Positions 17,877-35,250 of a stretch of DNA of 64,000 nucleotides are shown here, piece after piece. The stretch spans positions 103,791 to 167,790 of the forward strand of contig NZ_LDJG01000011.1 in NCBI RefSeq assembly GCF_001431425.1. Reading direction: 5' to 3'. The position numbers were made by a program, and so were the translations under genes. Origin of the DNA: Stenotrophomonas nitritireducens. Lineage in GTDB: Bacteria; Pseudomonadota; Gammaproteobacteria; Xanthomonadales; Xanthomonadaceae. Numbering within the stretch: position 1 is the stretch's first letter; each line of letters begins with the position of its first letter. The notes beneath the pieces are model-generated. The model did not search any database. It worked only from the letters and a program-made list of their open reading frames with translations, and was not told the DNA's origin.

Positions 17877-19091
17877 TCACTGGCAGCAGGCCAGCGACCG
17901 CGCGGCGTGGCGGCGCTCCAGCCAGGTCGCCGCGACCCACAGCAGCAGGCCGATCGCGGCGGTAGCCGCGCCGACATAACCGGTGGAGGCGTGGCCGTAG
18001 CCGGCGCCGATCGCCATGCCGCCGAGCCACGGGCCGAGCGCGTTGGCGGTGTTGAAGGCGGCATGGTTGGAGGCCGCGGCCAGGGTCTGCGCCTCGCCAG
18101 CCGCGTCCATCAGCCGGGTCTGCAGGGCAACGGCGAGCGCGCCCATGGTGCCGACCGCGATGATCGCCGGGGCCACCGCCCAGGCCGAACCGGCGGCCAG
18201 CGGGAACAGCAGCAGGACCAGGATCGACCACGCCAGCAGCACGCCGGCGGCGCGGAACTGCAGGCGGTCGACCAGCCAGCCGCCGGCCACGTTGCCGATG
18301 ATCGCGCCCACGCCGAACAGGCCCACCGCCACCGGCATCCAGCGCTCGTCCACGCCGGTGACGCCGACCAGGGTCGGCGCCAGGTAGGTGAACACGCAGA
18401 ACATGCCGGCGAAACCGATCGCCCCGATCGCCAGTGCCAGCCATACCTGCGGGCGGTTGAAGGCGCGCAGTTCGCGCATCGGGGTGGTGCGGACCTCGTC
18501 CGGGTCCGGGCGGAGATGGCGCGCGAGCATCGCCATGGTGACCAGCGCCAGCAGGCTGACCAGGGCGAATGCGATGCGCCAGACGAACTGCTGGCCGAGC
18601 CAGGTGGTCAGCGGGTTGCCGACCAGGATGGCGATGGACAGGCCCAGCAGCACCCGCGAGACCGCCGCGCCGCGCTGCTCCGGCGGGCTGATCGAGGCGG
18701 CCACCAGCATCGCCACGCCGAAGTAGGCGCCATGCGGCAGGCCGGCCACGAAGCGCGCCAGCAGCATGCTTGCGTAGTTGGGCGCCAGTGCGCTGGCCAG
18801 GTTGCCGGCGGCATAGAAGCCCATCAGCCAGAGCAGCAGGGTGCGGCGGCCGACGCCTGCGCCGGCGAAGGCCGGCAGCGGCGCGCCGACCACCACGCCG
18901 ATGGCGTAGGCACTGATCAGGTGGCCCACCTGGGCCTCGCTGATTGCCAGCCCGCGGCTGATTTCCAGCATCAGCCCCATGCTGGCGAACTCGCTGGTCC
19001 CGATGGCGAAGCCGCCCAGGGACAGGGCCAGCAGGATGAGGGCGCGTTGCCGCGGGTTCAGCCTCGCGGCCAGGGAAGAGGGGGAGGGCAC
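17877..19091 (-). CDS. MFS transporter, AraJ/drug-efflux type
   Basis: A 404-residue inner-membrane protein with about 12 predicted helices. The N-terminus LNPRQRALILLALSLGGFAIGTSEFASMG is typical of the AraJ/chloramphenicol-exporter branch of drug:H+ antiporters; motif A appears degenerate between helices 2 and 3. GTG at 19091 (VPSPSSLAARLNPRQ) is chosen because the 87 upstream codons in frame are unlike any transporter and would overlap the rpsF promoter region. Substrate unknown. Confidence 0.85.
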   Translation of the reverse strand: MPSPSSLAARLNPRQRALILLALSLGGFAIGTSEFASMGLMLEISRGLAISEAQVGHLISAYAIGVVVGAPLPAFAGAGVGRRTLLLWLMGFYAAGNLASALAPNYASMLLARFVAGLPHGAYFGVAMLVAASISPPEQRGAAVSRVLLGLSIAILVGNPLTTWLGQQFVWRIAFALVSLLALVTMAMLARHLRPDPDEVRTTPMRELRAFNRPQVWLALAIGAIGFAGMFCVFTYLAPTLVGVTGVDERWMPVAVGLFGVGAIIGNVAGGWLVDRLQFRAAGVLLAWSILVLLLFPLAAGSAWAVAPAIIAVGTMGALAVALQTRLMDAAGEAQTLAAASNHAAFNTANALGPWLGGMAIGAGYGHASTGYVGAATAAIGLLLWVAATWLERRHAARSLACCQ

Positions 19092-19219
19092 GACGTATCC
19101 GGGATCGGCGGGGATGCGGCTGCCAATTGTACTGCTGCGGTGCAGCAATGGATTTGCCGGAGCCGGTGCGCCGGGCAAACGCCGTGCCCCGGTCCGGATC
19201 GGGCATGGACAGGGCCGAC

Positions 19220-19248
19220 TTGTCCGGAGCGCGTGCGCAGTGGATAAT
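19220..19248 (+). promoter_or_regulatory. Sigma-70 promoter of the rpsF operon
   Basis: TTGTCC (19220-19225) and GATAAT (19243-19248) separated by 17 bases. Predicted start about 19255, giving a leader of roughly 95 bases before rpsF. The leader has a 6-bp hairpin CCCTGC / GCAGGG at 19257-19277. Confidence 0.65.
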
Positions 19249-19350
19249 GCGCGGCTCCCTGCGCTCCTCGTGCAGGGATCCTTGCCCCACCGCGTTCCAT
19301 GCCGGGGGGCTGTCCGGCCCGAGAGGGCTACATCCGAAAGGTAGAAAAAC

Positions 19351-19782
19351 ATGAGTCGTCATTACGAAGTCGTGTTCCTGGTCCACCCGGACCAGAGCGA
19401 GCAGGTCCCGGCCATGGTCGAGCGCTACAAGGCGCTGGTCGAGAACGGCAACGGCAAGATCCACCGTCTGGAAGACTGGGGCCGCCGCCAGCTGGCCTAT
19501 CCGATCCAGAACCTGGTCAAGGCCCACTATGTTCTGATGAACATCGAAGCCGACCAGTCGGTGCTGAACGAACTGACCGAAAGCTTCCGCTTCAACGACG
19601 CCGTGCTGCGCAACCTGGTCATCAAGCGTGACGAGGCCGACACCGAGCAGTCGCTGATCATGAAGAGCAAGGACGAGAAGGGCGACAAGCCCGAGCGTGG
19701 CGAGCGCCGTCGTCGTGACGACGAAGAAGCTGCCAATTCCAACAATGAAGAAGCCGGCGACGACGCCGCCTCTGCCGAATAA
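19351..19782 (+). CDS. rpsF: 30S ribosomal protein S6
   Basis: Component of the 30S platform that pairs with S18. The 143-residue protein begins [19 protein letters not shown] and has the usual S6 core to about residue 100, then a charged tail ([13 protein letters not shown] and an acidic end) that in enterics is the site of added glutamates. ATG at 19351 preceded by GAAAGG. First gene of rpsF-rpsR-rplI; rpsR starts 11 bases after its stop. Confidence 0.98.
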   Translation: MSRHYEVVFLVHPDQSEQVPAMVERYKALVENGNGKIHRLEDWGRRQLAYPIQNLVKAHYVLMNIEADQSVLNELTESFRFNDAVLRNLVIKRDEADTEQSLIMKSKDEKGDKPERGERRRRDDEEAANSNNEEAGDDAASAE

Positions 19783-19793
19783 GGAGTCAGCTC

Positions 19794-20024
19794 ATGTCCA
19801 AGTTCTTCCGTCGCCGCAAGTTCTGCAAGTTCACGGCCGAAGGTGTGAAGGAGATCGACTACAAGGATCTCAACACCCTGCGCCAGTACCTGACCGAGAA
19901 CGGCAAGATCGTGCCGAGCCGCGTCACCGGCACCAAGTCCAAGTACCAGCGCCAGCTGTCCACGGCGGTCAAGCGCGCCCGTTTCCTGGCGCTGATCCCG
20001 TACACGGACAACCACGACGTCTGA
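19794..20024 (+). CDS. rpsR: 30S ribosomal protein S18
   Basis: Small basic 30S protein of 76 residues that forms a heterodimer with S6. [17 protein letters not shown] and the core [19 protein letters not shown] with the basic [20 protein letters not shown] are standard. The cysteine at position 11 marks a zinc-type N-terminus only partly. AAGGAG ribosome binding site. Lies between rpsF and rplI; 80 bases separate it from rplI. Confidence 0.98.
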   Translation: MSKFFRRRKFCKFTAEGVKEIDYKDLNTLRQYLTENGKIVPSRVTGTKSKYQRQLSTAVKRARFLALIPYTDNHDV

Positions 20025-20104
20025 TACGTCTACCCCGTCCATTCGGACAGCAAGCGTTGCGGTGCGCCTGAAGGGGCATCGCTAACGAATAACGGAGCAA
20101 GAAA

Positions 20105-20554
20105 ATGAAGCTGATTCTTCTGCAGAAGGTGACCAACCTGGGCAACCTGGGTGACCTGGTCGACGTGAAGCCGGGCTACGGCCGCAACTTCCTGGTCCCG
20201 CACGGCAAGGCCGTGCCGGCCACCGAAGCCAACGTCGCCGCCTTCGAAGCCAAGCGCGCCGACTATGAAGCCAAGGCCAAGGCCTCGCACGACGACGCCG
20301 AAGCCCGCGCCGCCAAGTTCGCCGATGCCAGCGTCACCATCGGCGCCCACGCGTCGACCGAAGGCAAGCTGTACGGCTCGGTCGGCCCGCGCGACATCGC
20401 CGAGGCCTTCACCGCCGCCGGCCTGCCGCTGGAAAAGAGCGAAGTCATCCTCGGCGAAGGCGCCTTCCGCGCTGTCGGCGAATACGACGTCGTCATCAAG
20501 CTGCACGCCGACGTGGAAACCACCGTCAAGGTCATCGTCGAAGCCGACGCCTGA
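20105..20554 (+). CDS. rplI: 50S ribosomal protein L9
   Basis: 149-residue 23S rRNA binding protein with two globular domains joined by a long helix. N-domain [20 protein letters not shown] and GYGRNFLVP, the connecting helix from about residue 40 to 75, and the C-domain beginning [19 protein letters not shown] are all present. Good GGAG site. Last gene of the operon, followed at once by a strong terminator. Confidence 0.98.
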   Translation: MKLILLQKVTNLGNLGDLVDVKPGYGRNFLVPHGKAVPATEANVAAFEAKRADYEAKAKASHDDAEARAAKFADASVTIGAHASTEGKLYGSVGPRDIAEAFTAAGLPLEKSEVILGEGAFRAVGEYDVVIKLHADVETTVKVIVEADA

Positions 20555-20578
20555 TCCCTGCGGTTCAAGCTGTATCCG

Positions 20579-20610
20579 GAACGGGCGCCGCAAGGCGCCC
20601 GTTCTTTTTT
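20579..20610 (+). terminator. Intrinsic terminator of rpsF-rpsR-rplI
   Basis: Perfect 11-bp stem GAACGGGCGCC / GGCGCCCGTTC with a GCAA tetraloop followed by six T, 24 bases after the rplI stop. Confidence 0.95.
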
Positions 20611-20788
20611 CCTTCCGGGTCGAAGCGTGTTGCCCGCCAGCGATGGGGGCGTGCGCCTGGCGCGTGACGCGCTGCGCTGAAGTTCCGTACGGCCATGTGC
20701 CGCGGGCTTCGCATGCGCCATCATCCCAGCCTCTTCCCCCGGGGCCGGGAGCGTGTGCCGGTGCCGGCGCCCCGGCGGGAGAGGGGCT

Positions 20789-20794
20789 TATACT
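20789..20794 (+). promoter_or_regulatory. Candidate -10 of smc
   Basis: TATACT, 85 bases before the smc start. No good -35 at the right spacing. The bases before it (CGGCGGGAGAGGGG) are half of a palindrome that recurs near 61650. Confidence 0.35.
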
Positions 20795-20879
20795 CCCTGC
20801 GGATTGCGGTCCACCCACTCCCGATTCCCGGAAAACCACGGTGCCGCCCCCTCGGCCCGGCACTGGAACCTCCCGCCTC

Positions 20880-24383
<3,504 letters not shown>

Positions 24384-24431
24384 CGTGCCATTCTTTATCG
24401 ATCTGAACACGTTGACCGGAGAACCCACTGC

Positions 24432-25166
24432 ATGTCCGACATGGCTCTGTTGCGCATCGGCATCCTGGCCGCCGGAGTGCTGCTGATCGCGGCGATCTTC
24501 CTGTTCGGACGGCCGAAGAAGCCGGCGCAGGGCAAGCGCCGCGAGCCGGCCGAAAGCGGCGAGCGGCCGCGGCGCGAACCGGTGCTGGGCGCGGAGGGCG
24601 AGGGCATCGAAGCGCCGGCCGATACCGATGCCGGCGTCGAAGCGGCCCAGCAGGAACTGGGATTGCCGGAGGTGGAAGCGGCAGGCAGTGAACTGGGCAA
24701 GCGCGCCAATCAGGATTTCGACAAGATCGTCTCGCTGTACGTGGCCGCGCGCGCGGGCCTGTCGCTGCGCGGCGAGGACATCGTGGTCGCCGCGGAGAAG
24801 ACCGGCCTGGTGTTCGGCTACATGAATGTCTTCCACCGCCTGGTCGAGGGCCACCCCGAGCGCGGGCCGATCTTCAGCATGGCCAGCATCATGAAGCCGG
24901 GCAGCTTCGACATGGCCCACATCCGCGAGATGGAAACCCCGGCCATCGCCTTCTTCCTGACCCTGCCGGCGCCGATGACCGCGCTCGACGCCTGGGAAAA
25001 AATGCTGCCCACCGTGCAGCGCATGGCCGAACTGCTGGACGGCGTGGTGCTGGACGACAGCCGCAACGCGCTGGGCCGGCAGCGCATCGCCCACATCCGC
25101 GACGAACTGCGCGCCTACGATCGCCAGCACCAGGCGCCGCCGCTGACCAAGCCGCCGCGCTGGTAA
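24432..25166 (+). CDS. zipA: Cell division protein ZipA
   Basis: Inner-membrane anchor that tethers FtsZ at the division site. The 244-residue protein has a short periplasmic start and one transmembrane helix (LLRIGILAAGVLLIAAIFLF, about residues 6-25), a basic then Pro/Glu-rich linker, and a C-terminal FtsZ-binding domain from about residue 100 (IVSLYVAARAGLSLRGEDI to the DDSRNALGRQRI helix). Weak ribosome binding site GGAGAA. Gene order smc-zipA-ligA is conserved in xanthomonads. Downstream lies the triple repeat. Confidence 0.93.
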   Translation: MSDMALLRIGILAAGVLLIAAIFLFGRPKKPAQGKRREPAESGERPRREPVLGAEGEGIEAPADTDAGVEAAQQELGLPEVEAAGSELGKRANQDFDKIVSLYVAARAGLSLRGEDIVVAAEKTGLVFGYMNVFHRLVEGHPERGPIFSMASIMKPGSFDMAHIREMETPAIAFFLTLPAPMTALDAWEKMLPTVQRMAELLDGVVLDDSRNALGRQRIAHIRDELRAYDRQHQAPPLTKPPRW

Positions 25167-25175
25167 CTTTCCGCT

Positions 25176-25424
25176 TCACCGGCAAATCCCCGCCGGGCGC
25201 TGCCCGGCGCTACAGAACGCAGCCGCCATGTAGAGCGGGGCAACGCCCCGCTGTGGCCTCATCGGCAAATCCCCACCGGGCGCTGCCCGGCGCTACAGAA
25301 CGCAGCCGCCATGTAGAGCGGGGCAACGCCCCGCTATGGCCTCACCGGTAAATCCCCACCGGGCGCTGCCCGGCGCTGCAGAACACAGTCGCCATGTAGA
25401 GCGGGGCAACGCCCCGCTGTGGCC
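25176..25424. repeat. Three tandem copies of an 83-bp unit built from GTAG palindromes
   Basis: Units start at 25176, 25259 and 25342, each exactly 83 bases and almost identical. Every unit contains two REP-like palindromes in opposite orientation: CCGGGCGCTGCCCGGCGCTAC and TGTAGAGCGGGGC followed by AACGCCCCGCT. Copies 1 and 2 differ at only a few bases; copy 3 has a few more changes. Similar elements recur at 46.8, 49.1 and 55.3 kb. It fills most of the zipA-ligA gap. Confidence 0.95.
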
Positions 25425-25576
25425 TCACCTGCAATCCCCGCCGCACGCGGAGAAGCACCGTGACCCTGCAGAGCTGGACAGCGTCCTGCCAGGCATTGCC
25501 GGGCGAGCGCCTCGCAATGAGGGTCGGCGCCCCGCGCATTCGCCATCGCATCGCGCGATGCATGCACCCGCGCGGG

Positions 25577-28542
<2,966 letters not shown>

Positions 28543-28648
28543 AAGAACGGCAGGACAGCCGTTATTCACGGCGAAGCCGCCCGCAGGGTGGCGCACGGCC
28601 GTTTCCTGCTCCTGCAGAACCGGCATTCCCGCCATCCATGGCGGTCGG

Positions 28649-29602
28649 GTGTGCGCCATGATCGAGGCCCTGCGCCGGCGCGCGCGCCTGAATGCCCTGA
28701 TCCGCGATTTCTTCGCCCGCCGCGACGTGCTGGAAGTGGAGACGCCGATCATGTCGGCGGCCGGCAACACCGAGCCGAACATCGACGGCTTCCAGACCCG
28801 CTTCAGCGGCCATGTCGATGCCGGCTCGCCGGTGCGCTGGTTGCGCACTTCGCCCGAGTATCCGCTCAAGCGCCTGCTCGCCGCCGGTGTCGGCGACTGC
28901 TACGAACTGGGCCGGGTATTCCGCAATGGCGAGGCCGGCGGCCGCCACAACCCCGAGTTCACCATGCTCGAGTGGTACCGCGTCGGCTGGGATCACCATC
29001 GTCTGATCGATGAAACGGTGGAACTGGTGCGCGCGGCGCTGGCGATGGTCGGCCGCGAAGCCGCGCTGCAGGTGCTGGCCTATCGCGAACTGTTCATCGA
29101 CGCGGTGGGCGTGGATCCGTTCTGCGCCGACGAAGCGCAGCTGCGCGCGCCGCTGGCCGGCATCGGCATCAATCCCGAAGGTCTCACCCGCGACGACTGG
29201 CTGGACCTGCTGATGACCCATCGCATCCAGCCGCACTTCCCAGGTGACCGCATCACCGTGGTCCACGACTGGCCGGCCACGCAGGCGGCGCTGGCCCGCA
29301 TCCGCCCGGGCGAACCGCCGCTGGCCGAGCGCTTCGAGCTGTACCTGGGCGCGGTGGAACTGGCCAACGGCTATCACGAGCTGAACGATGCCGGGGAGCA
29401 GCGCCAGCGCTTCCAGCGCGATCTGGCGGTGCGCGCCGCGCGCGGCGACGTGCAGCCGCCGCTGGACGAGCCGTTCCTGGCCGCGCTGCCGGACCTGCCG
29501 CAGTGCGCCGGCGTGGCGGTGGGCGTGGACCGCCTGCTGATGGCGCTGGCCGGTACCGGCCGCATCGCCGATGTGCTGGCCTTCGATTTCGCCCACGCCT
29601 GA
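28649..29602 (+). CDS. epmA: Elongation factor P--lysine ligase
   Basis: LysRS-like class II enzyme that adds (R)-beta-lysine to elongation factor P so that polyproline stretches are translated. The protein has the class II catalytic core only: motif 1 region FFARRDVLEVETPIMS, motif 2 YELGRVFRNGEAGGRHNPEFTML, and motif 3 GVAVGVDRLLMALAG. Length 317 matches EpmA (about 325) and the anticodon domain is absent, as expected. The start is uncertain: GTG at 28649 and ATG at 28658 are both possible, and the N-terminus is about ten residues shorter than in E. coli. The partners efp and epmB are not in the window. Confidence 0.93.
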   Translation: MCAMIEALRRRARLNALIRDFFARRDVLEVETPIMSAAGNTEPNIDGFQTRFSGHVDAGSPVRWLRTSPEYPLKRLLAAGVGDCYELGRVFRNGEAGGRHNPEFTMLEWYRVGWDHHRLIDETVELVRAALAMVGREAALQVLAYRELFIDAVGVDPFCADEAQLRAPLAGIGINPEGLTRDDWLDLLMTHRIQPHFPGDRITVVHDWPATQAALARIRPGEPPLAERFELYLGAVELANGYHELNDAGEQRQRFQRDLAVRAARGDVQPPLDEPFLAALPDLPQCAGVAVGVDRLLMALAGTGRIADVLAFDFAHA

Positions 29603-29783
29603 GTGCACCCTTGCGTGCCGGCGGCCGCGGGCGCGCAGGCCTGCCCGCACCCCGTGCTTTGCCGTTTCCGCCGCATCACCCGCGCATGTATTGCCTGCGT
29701 GCCGCGGATGATGCTCTGATCACGCCTGCGGATGCAGAGTCTGTATCCGCGGAGTCCATCGGATTGCAGGGTGGGAAGGTCGG

Positions 29784-30473
29784 ATGAAAGGTGTTTGCGG
29801 CCCATTGCTGTGGCTGATGCCGATGCTGGCCCTGGCCGGGCAGGACGAGTCGTCGTCTGCGGATGCGCCGGTGGTGCGTTGCGAATCGGACGGCGGTGCA
29901 CGCCAGCGCTGCGCGATGGACGTGTCGCGCGGCGTGCAGCTGGTGCGTCAGCTTTCCACGCAGAGCTGCATCCGCGAGACCAGCTGGGGCGTGGAGGAGC
30001 GGGGCGTATGGGTCAGCCGTGGCTGCCGCGCCGAGTTCGCCGCCGAACAGCCGGCTCCCGGGCAGCGCCTGGTGCGGCGCATGGTGCGTTGCGAATCCAG
30101 GGGCCGGACCGTTACCTGCCCGGTGCTGCTGCGTGGCGCGCCGGTGCGCCTGATCCGCCAGCAGTCGCTGTTGCCGTGCAGGGAAGGACGCACCTGGGGA
30201 TACGGGCGCAACGAGATCTGGGTGAGCCGCGGTTGCCAGGGGCAGTTCGAGGTGGGCGCCGAAGACGGCTCCGGCTTCGTGGACGTTCCGCGCCAGGTCA
30301 CCTGCGAATCGAAGAGCGAGATGCGCCGGGAGTGCGGGGTGAGCGTCGAGCGCAGGGTCACCCTGCTCAGGCAGCTGTCCAGCGCCGCCTGCGAGGAAGG
30401 CCGCAGCTGGGGCTGGGACCGCACCGGCATCTGGGTGGACAAGGGCTGCCGCGCCGAGTTTTCCGCCGACTGA
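29784..30473 (+). CDS. Secreted protein with three DUF3011 repeats
   Basis: A 229-residue exported protein: a signal peptide (MKGVCGPLLWLMPMLALAG, cleavage near residue 19) precedes three tandem copies of a 55-65 residue DUF3011 module. Each copy runs from V-x-C-E-S through a central R/Q-L or I-R-Q-x-S stretch to W-V-(S/D)-(R/K)-G-C-(R/Q)-(A/G)-(E/Q)-F; compare SWGVEERGVWVSRGC, TWGYGRNEIWVSRGC and SWGWDRTGIWVDKGC. The regular cysteines suggest disulfides in the periplasm. Function unknown; similar modules are common in xanthomonads. GGAAGG ribosome binding site. Confidence 0.85.
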   Translation: MKGVCGPLLWLMPMLALAGQDESSSADAPVVRCESDGGARQRCAMDVSRGVQLVRQLSTQSCIRETSWGVEERGVWVSRGCRAEFAAEQPAPGQRLVRRMVRCESRGRTVTCPVLLRGAPVRLIRQQSLLPCREGRTWGYGRNEIWVSRGCQGQFEVGAEDGSGFVDVPRQVTCESKSEMRRECGVSVERRVTLLRQLSSAACEEGRSWGWDRTGIWVDKGCRAEFSAD

Positions 30474-30485
30474 CGGCGGCGCCGA

Positions 30486-30491
30486 TACAAT
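30486..30491 (+). promoter_or_regulatory. -10 of mtnA placed for a leaderless transcript
   Basis: TACAAT ends six bases before the mtnA ATG (30498), the same arrangement as at ligA. There is no Shine-Dalgarno sequence in front of the gene. Confidence 0.4.
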
Positions 30492-30497
30492 GGCGCG

Positions 30498-31562
30498 ATG
30501 AACGCAAACCACGCCATCGATTACGCCCGCTACGACCATATCCGCCCGATCCGCTGGACCGGCGACGCGCTGGAGCTGCTGGACCAGCGCAAGCTGCCCT
30601 TTGTCGTGGAGCACGTGCTGTGCCGCGACAGCGATGCGGTCGCCGAGGCCATCCACGCGCTCACCGTGCGTGGCGCGCCGGCCATCGGCATCGCCGCCGC
30701 CTGGGGCGTGGTGCTGGCCGCGCGCGGGATCGAGGCCGACGATGGCGCCGCCGCGTCGCGTGCGCTGGCGCCGGCGATGGCGCGCCTGAATGCCGCGCGT
30801 CCGACCGCGGTCAACCTGGCCTGGGCGCTGGCGCGCATGCGCCGCGCGCTGGCCGGCGCCGGCAGCGACTGGAAGCAGGCGTTGGCGCTGGAGGCGCAGG
30901 CCATCGCCGATGAGGATCTGGCCGCCAACCGCCACATGGGCGCGCTGGGCGCCGGCCTGATCGCGCCGGGCAGCGGCGTGCTGACCCATTGCAACACCGG
31001 CTCGCTGGCCACCGCCGGCTTCGGTACCGCGCTGGGCGTGATCCGCGCGGGCATCGCGCAGGCGCGCATCGCACGCGTGTTCGCCGGCGAGACCCGGCCG
31101 TGGCTGCAGGGCGCGCGCCTGACCGTGTGGGAGCTGCAGCAGGACGGCATCGACGCGACCCTGGTCGCCGACTCGGCCGCCTCGCACCTGATGAAGACCG
31201 GCGCGGTGCAGTGGGTGATCGTCGGCGCCGACCGCATCTGCGCCAACGGCGACACCGCCAACAAGATCGGCACCTACCAGCTGGCCATCGCCGCGCGCCA
31301 CCACGGCGTGAAGTTCATGGTGGTGGCGCCGTCCTCGACGGTGGACATGGGCACCGCGCATGGCGATGAAATCGAGATTGAACAGCGCGATCCGGGCGAG
31401 CTGTTCGGTGTTGGCGGCGTGCGCACCGTGGCCGAAGGCATCCAGGCCTGGAACCCGGTGTTCGACGTGACCCCGGGCAGCCTGATCGACGCCATCGTGA
31501 CCGAGAAGGGCGTGATCCTGAATCCCGATGCCGGTGCCATGCAGGCCGCTTTCGGCGGCTGA
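30498..31562 (+). CDS. mtnA: Methylthioribose-1-phosphate isomerase
   Basis: Converts 5-methylthioribose-1-phosphate to the ribulose form in the methionine salvage pathway. The 354-residue protein of the eIF2B-related family has [13 protein letters not shown] near residue 60, [19 protein letters not shown] with the catalytic cysteine, and [22 protein letters not shown] with the catalytic aspartate. Other salvage genes are not adjacent. No Shine-Dalgarno. A 9-bp hairpin lies downstream before gyrA. Confidence 0.95.
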   Translation: MNANHAIDYARYDHIRPIRWTGDALELLDQRKLPFVVEHVLCRDSDAVAEAIHALTVRGAPAIGIAAAWGVVLAARGIEADDGAAASRALAPAMARLNAARPTAVNLAWALARMRRALAGAGSDWKQALALEAQAIADEDLAANRHMGALGAGLIAPGSGVLTHCNTGSLATAGFGTALGVIRAGIAQARIARVFAGETRPWLQGARLTVWELQQDGIDATLVADSAASHLMKTGAVQWVIVGADRICANGDTANKIGTYQLAIAARHHGVKFMVVAPSSTVDMGTAHGDEIEIEQRDPGELFGVGGVRTVAEGIQAWNPVFDVTPGSLIDAIVTEKGVILNPDAGAMQAAFGG

Positions 31563-31616
31563 ATCCGGCCCGTGGCCTGCCGTCCGCGGCGGTGCGCGCG
31601 GCGGCGCTCCGCCGGT

Positions 31617-31640
31617 ACTCGGCGGAAACCGCCGCCGAGT
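31617..31640. other. Hairpin between mtnA and gyrA
   Basis: Perfect 9-bp inverted repeat ACTCGGCGG / CCGCCGAGT with a 6-base loop, 55 bases after the mtnA stop. No T tract, so not a standard intrinsic terminator. Confidence 0.5.
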
Positions 31641-31714
31641 GCCGCAATCGGCGGCTAAGTCCCTGATTTATTCCGTTAAAAGTGCTGCTGCCTGAGGCGG
31701 CAGACGGCGCCGTG

Positions 31715-31723
31715 TGGTAAACT
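31715..31723 (+). promoter_or_regulatory. Extended -10 of gyrA
   Basis: TGG immediately followed by TAAACT, an extended -10. Predicted transcription start near 31730, giving a leader of about 80 bases. No good -35 is seen, which is acceptable for extended -10 promoters. Confidence 0.4.
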
Positions 31724-31808
31724 CGGCCACTTGAATCGGGCTTGTGCCGGGACCGCCCACAAGGGCCGTCGGCGCCGCTCCGGACCGCTACCAGAATACG
31801 GAATCCGA

Positions 31809-34505
<2,697 letters not shown>

Positions 34506-34530
34506 TCGGCAGCGGTTCGAGTGCAATGAA

Positions 34531-34558
34531 AGCGCCGGCGGAAGCCGGCGCTTTTTTT
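34531..34558 (+). terminator. Intrinsic terminator of gyrA
   Basis: 9-bp stem AGCGCCGGC / GCCGGCGCT with GGAA loop and seven T, 25 bases after the gyrA stop. Confidence 0.93.
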
Positions 34559-34898
34559 ATGGATCATCGCGGGATGCGGGGCTGCGGTCCGGGCTGCAAT
34601 GGTGGAGGCAGGCGGGGTAGCCCTGGTGCGATGCCTTCCGGATCTGCAGGATGGCGGGGTTCCGTGGCGCCTGGCCAGGATGCGCCAGTGGCGTTGCCTG
34701 TTCTGCGGGGAACTGTTCCCGTACGGGCGGATTTCCCTGGCGATCGAAGCCGGCGCTGTCCGCTGCCATCTGCGGCCGGCGGTTCCGGGGCGTCCGTTCG
34801 TCGATCGGTGGCGGGGGTTGTTTGCGTCGGCCGTGTGAAAGGAACGCCTGGCCTGCGTCGCCGGAGCGGAGCGCGATGGAGATGCCGTCGCCGGGACG
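34559..34898. other. Gene-free stretch between gyrA and tRNA genes
   Basis: About 340 bases. A plus-strand frame at 34599-34838 (79 codons, with an RCLFCGELF cysteine pair) could be a small gene, but it lacks a ribosome binding site and I cannot match it to a family. Nothing else is visible. Confidence 0.4.
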
Positions 34899-34927
34899 AA
34901 AAAAAACAGCAGGCAAAGCCTGCTGTT
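34899..34927 (-). terminator. Intrinsic terminator of the tRNA-Arg pair
   Basis: On the minus strand, stem ACAGCAGGC / GCCTGCTGT with a 3-base loop followed by a run of eight T, nine bases downstream of the CCA end of the second tRNA-Arg. Confidence 0.9.
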
Positions 34928-34935
34928 CGGTGTAA

Positions 34936-35012
34936 TGGCGCGCCCGGAGAGATTCGAACTCCCGACCGCCTGGTTCGTAGCCAGGTACTCTATCCAACTG
35001 AGCTACGGGCGC
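34936..35012 (-). tRNA. tRNA-Arg (ACG)
   Basis: 77 bases including an encoded CCA. Cloverleaf: acceptor GCGCCCG / CGGGCGC, D arm GCTCAGTTGGATAGAGT, anticodon arm CCTGGCTACGAACCAGG with anticodon ACG (read as ICG), T arm with GGTTCGAATC-type loop (GTTCGAATC). Reads CGU, CGC and CGA codons. Identical to the copy at 35065-35141. Confidence 0.97.
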
Positions 35013-35064
35013 GTTTTACCTTTATTGTTCTGACGGGGATCACTGCAAGAACAGTGTTCCAAAC

Positions 35065-35141
35065 TGGCGCGCCCGGAGAGATTCGAACTCCCGACCGCCT
35101 GGTTCGTAGCCAGGTACTCTATCCAACTGAGCTACGGGCGC
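35065..35141 (-). tRNA. tRNA-Arg (ACG), second identical copy
   Basis: All 77 bases, including CCA, are identical to the copy 52 bases downstream. The spacer between copies is unrelated to the flanks, so the pair arose by duplication and is kept identical or is recent. Both probably come from one transcript ending at the terminator at 34899-34927. Confidence 0.97.
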
Positions 35142-35250
35142 GTCGTCAGGAGCGGAATTATGCGGATATGACGCGCATGCGTCAACGCTTTTGTGAAATT
35201 TTCCTATAACGAAAGTTATTGCAGCCTCGGGCCGTATCGTGCGGCGGGAA

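Noticed and set aside
31680..31808. Possible riboswitch upstream of gyrA
   Set aside because: No pattern of any known riboswitch; the region fits a simple leader with an extended -10.
34599..34838. A 79-codon plus-strand frame after gyrA with RCLFCGELF
   Set aside because: No ribosome binding site, no recognised relatives; it lies behind the gyrA terminator. Kept only as a note in the gene-free stretch.
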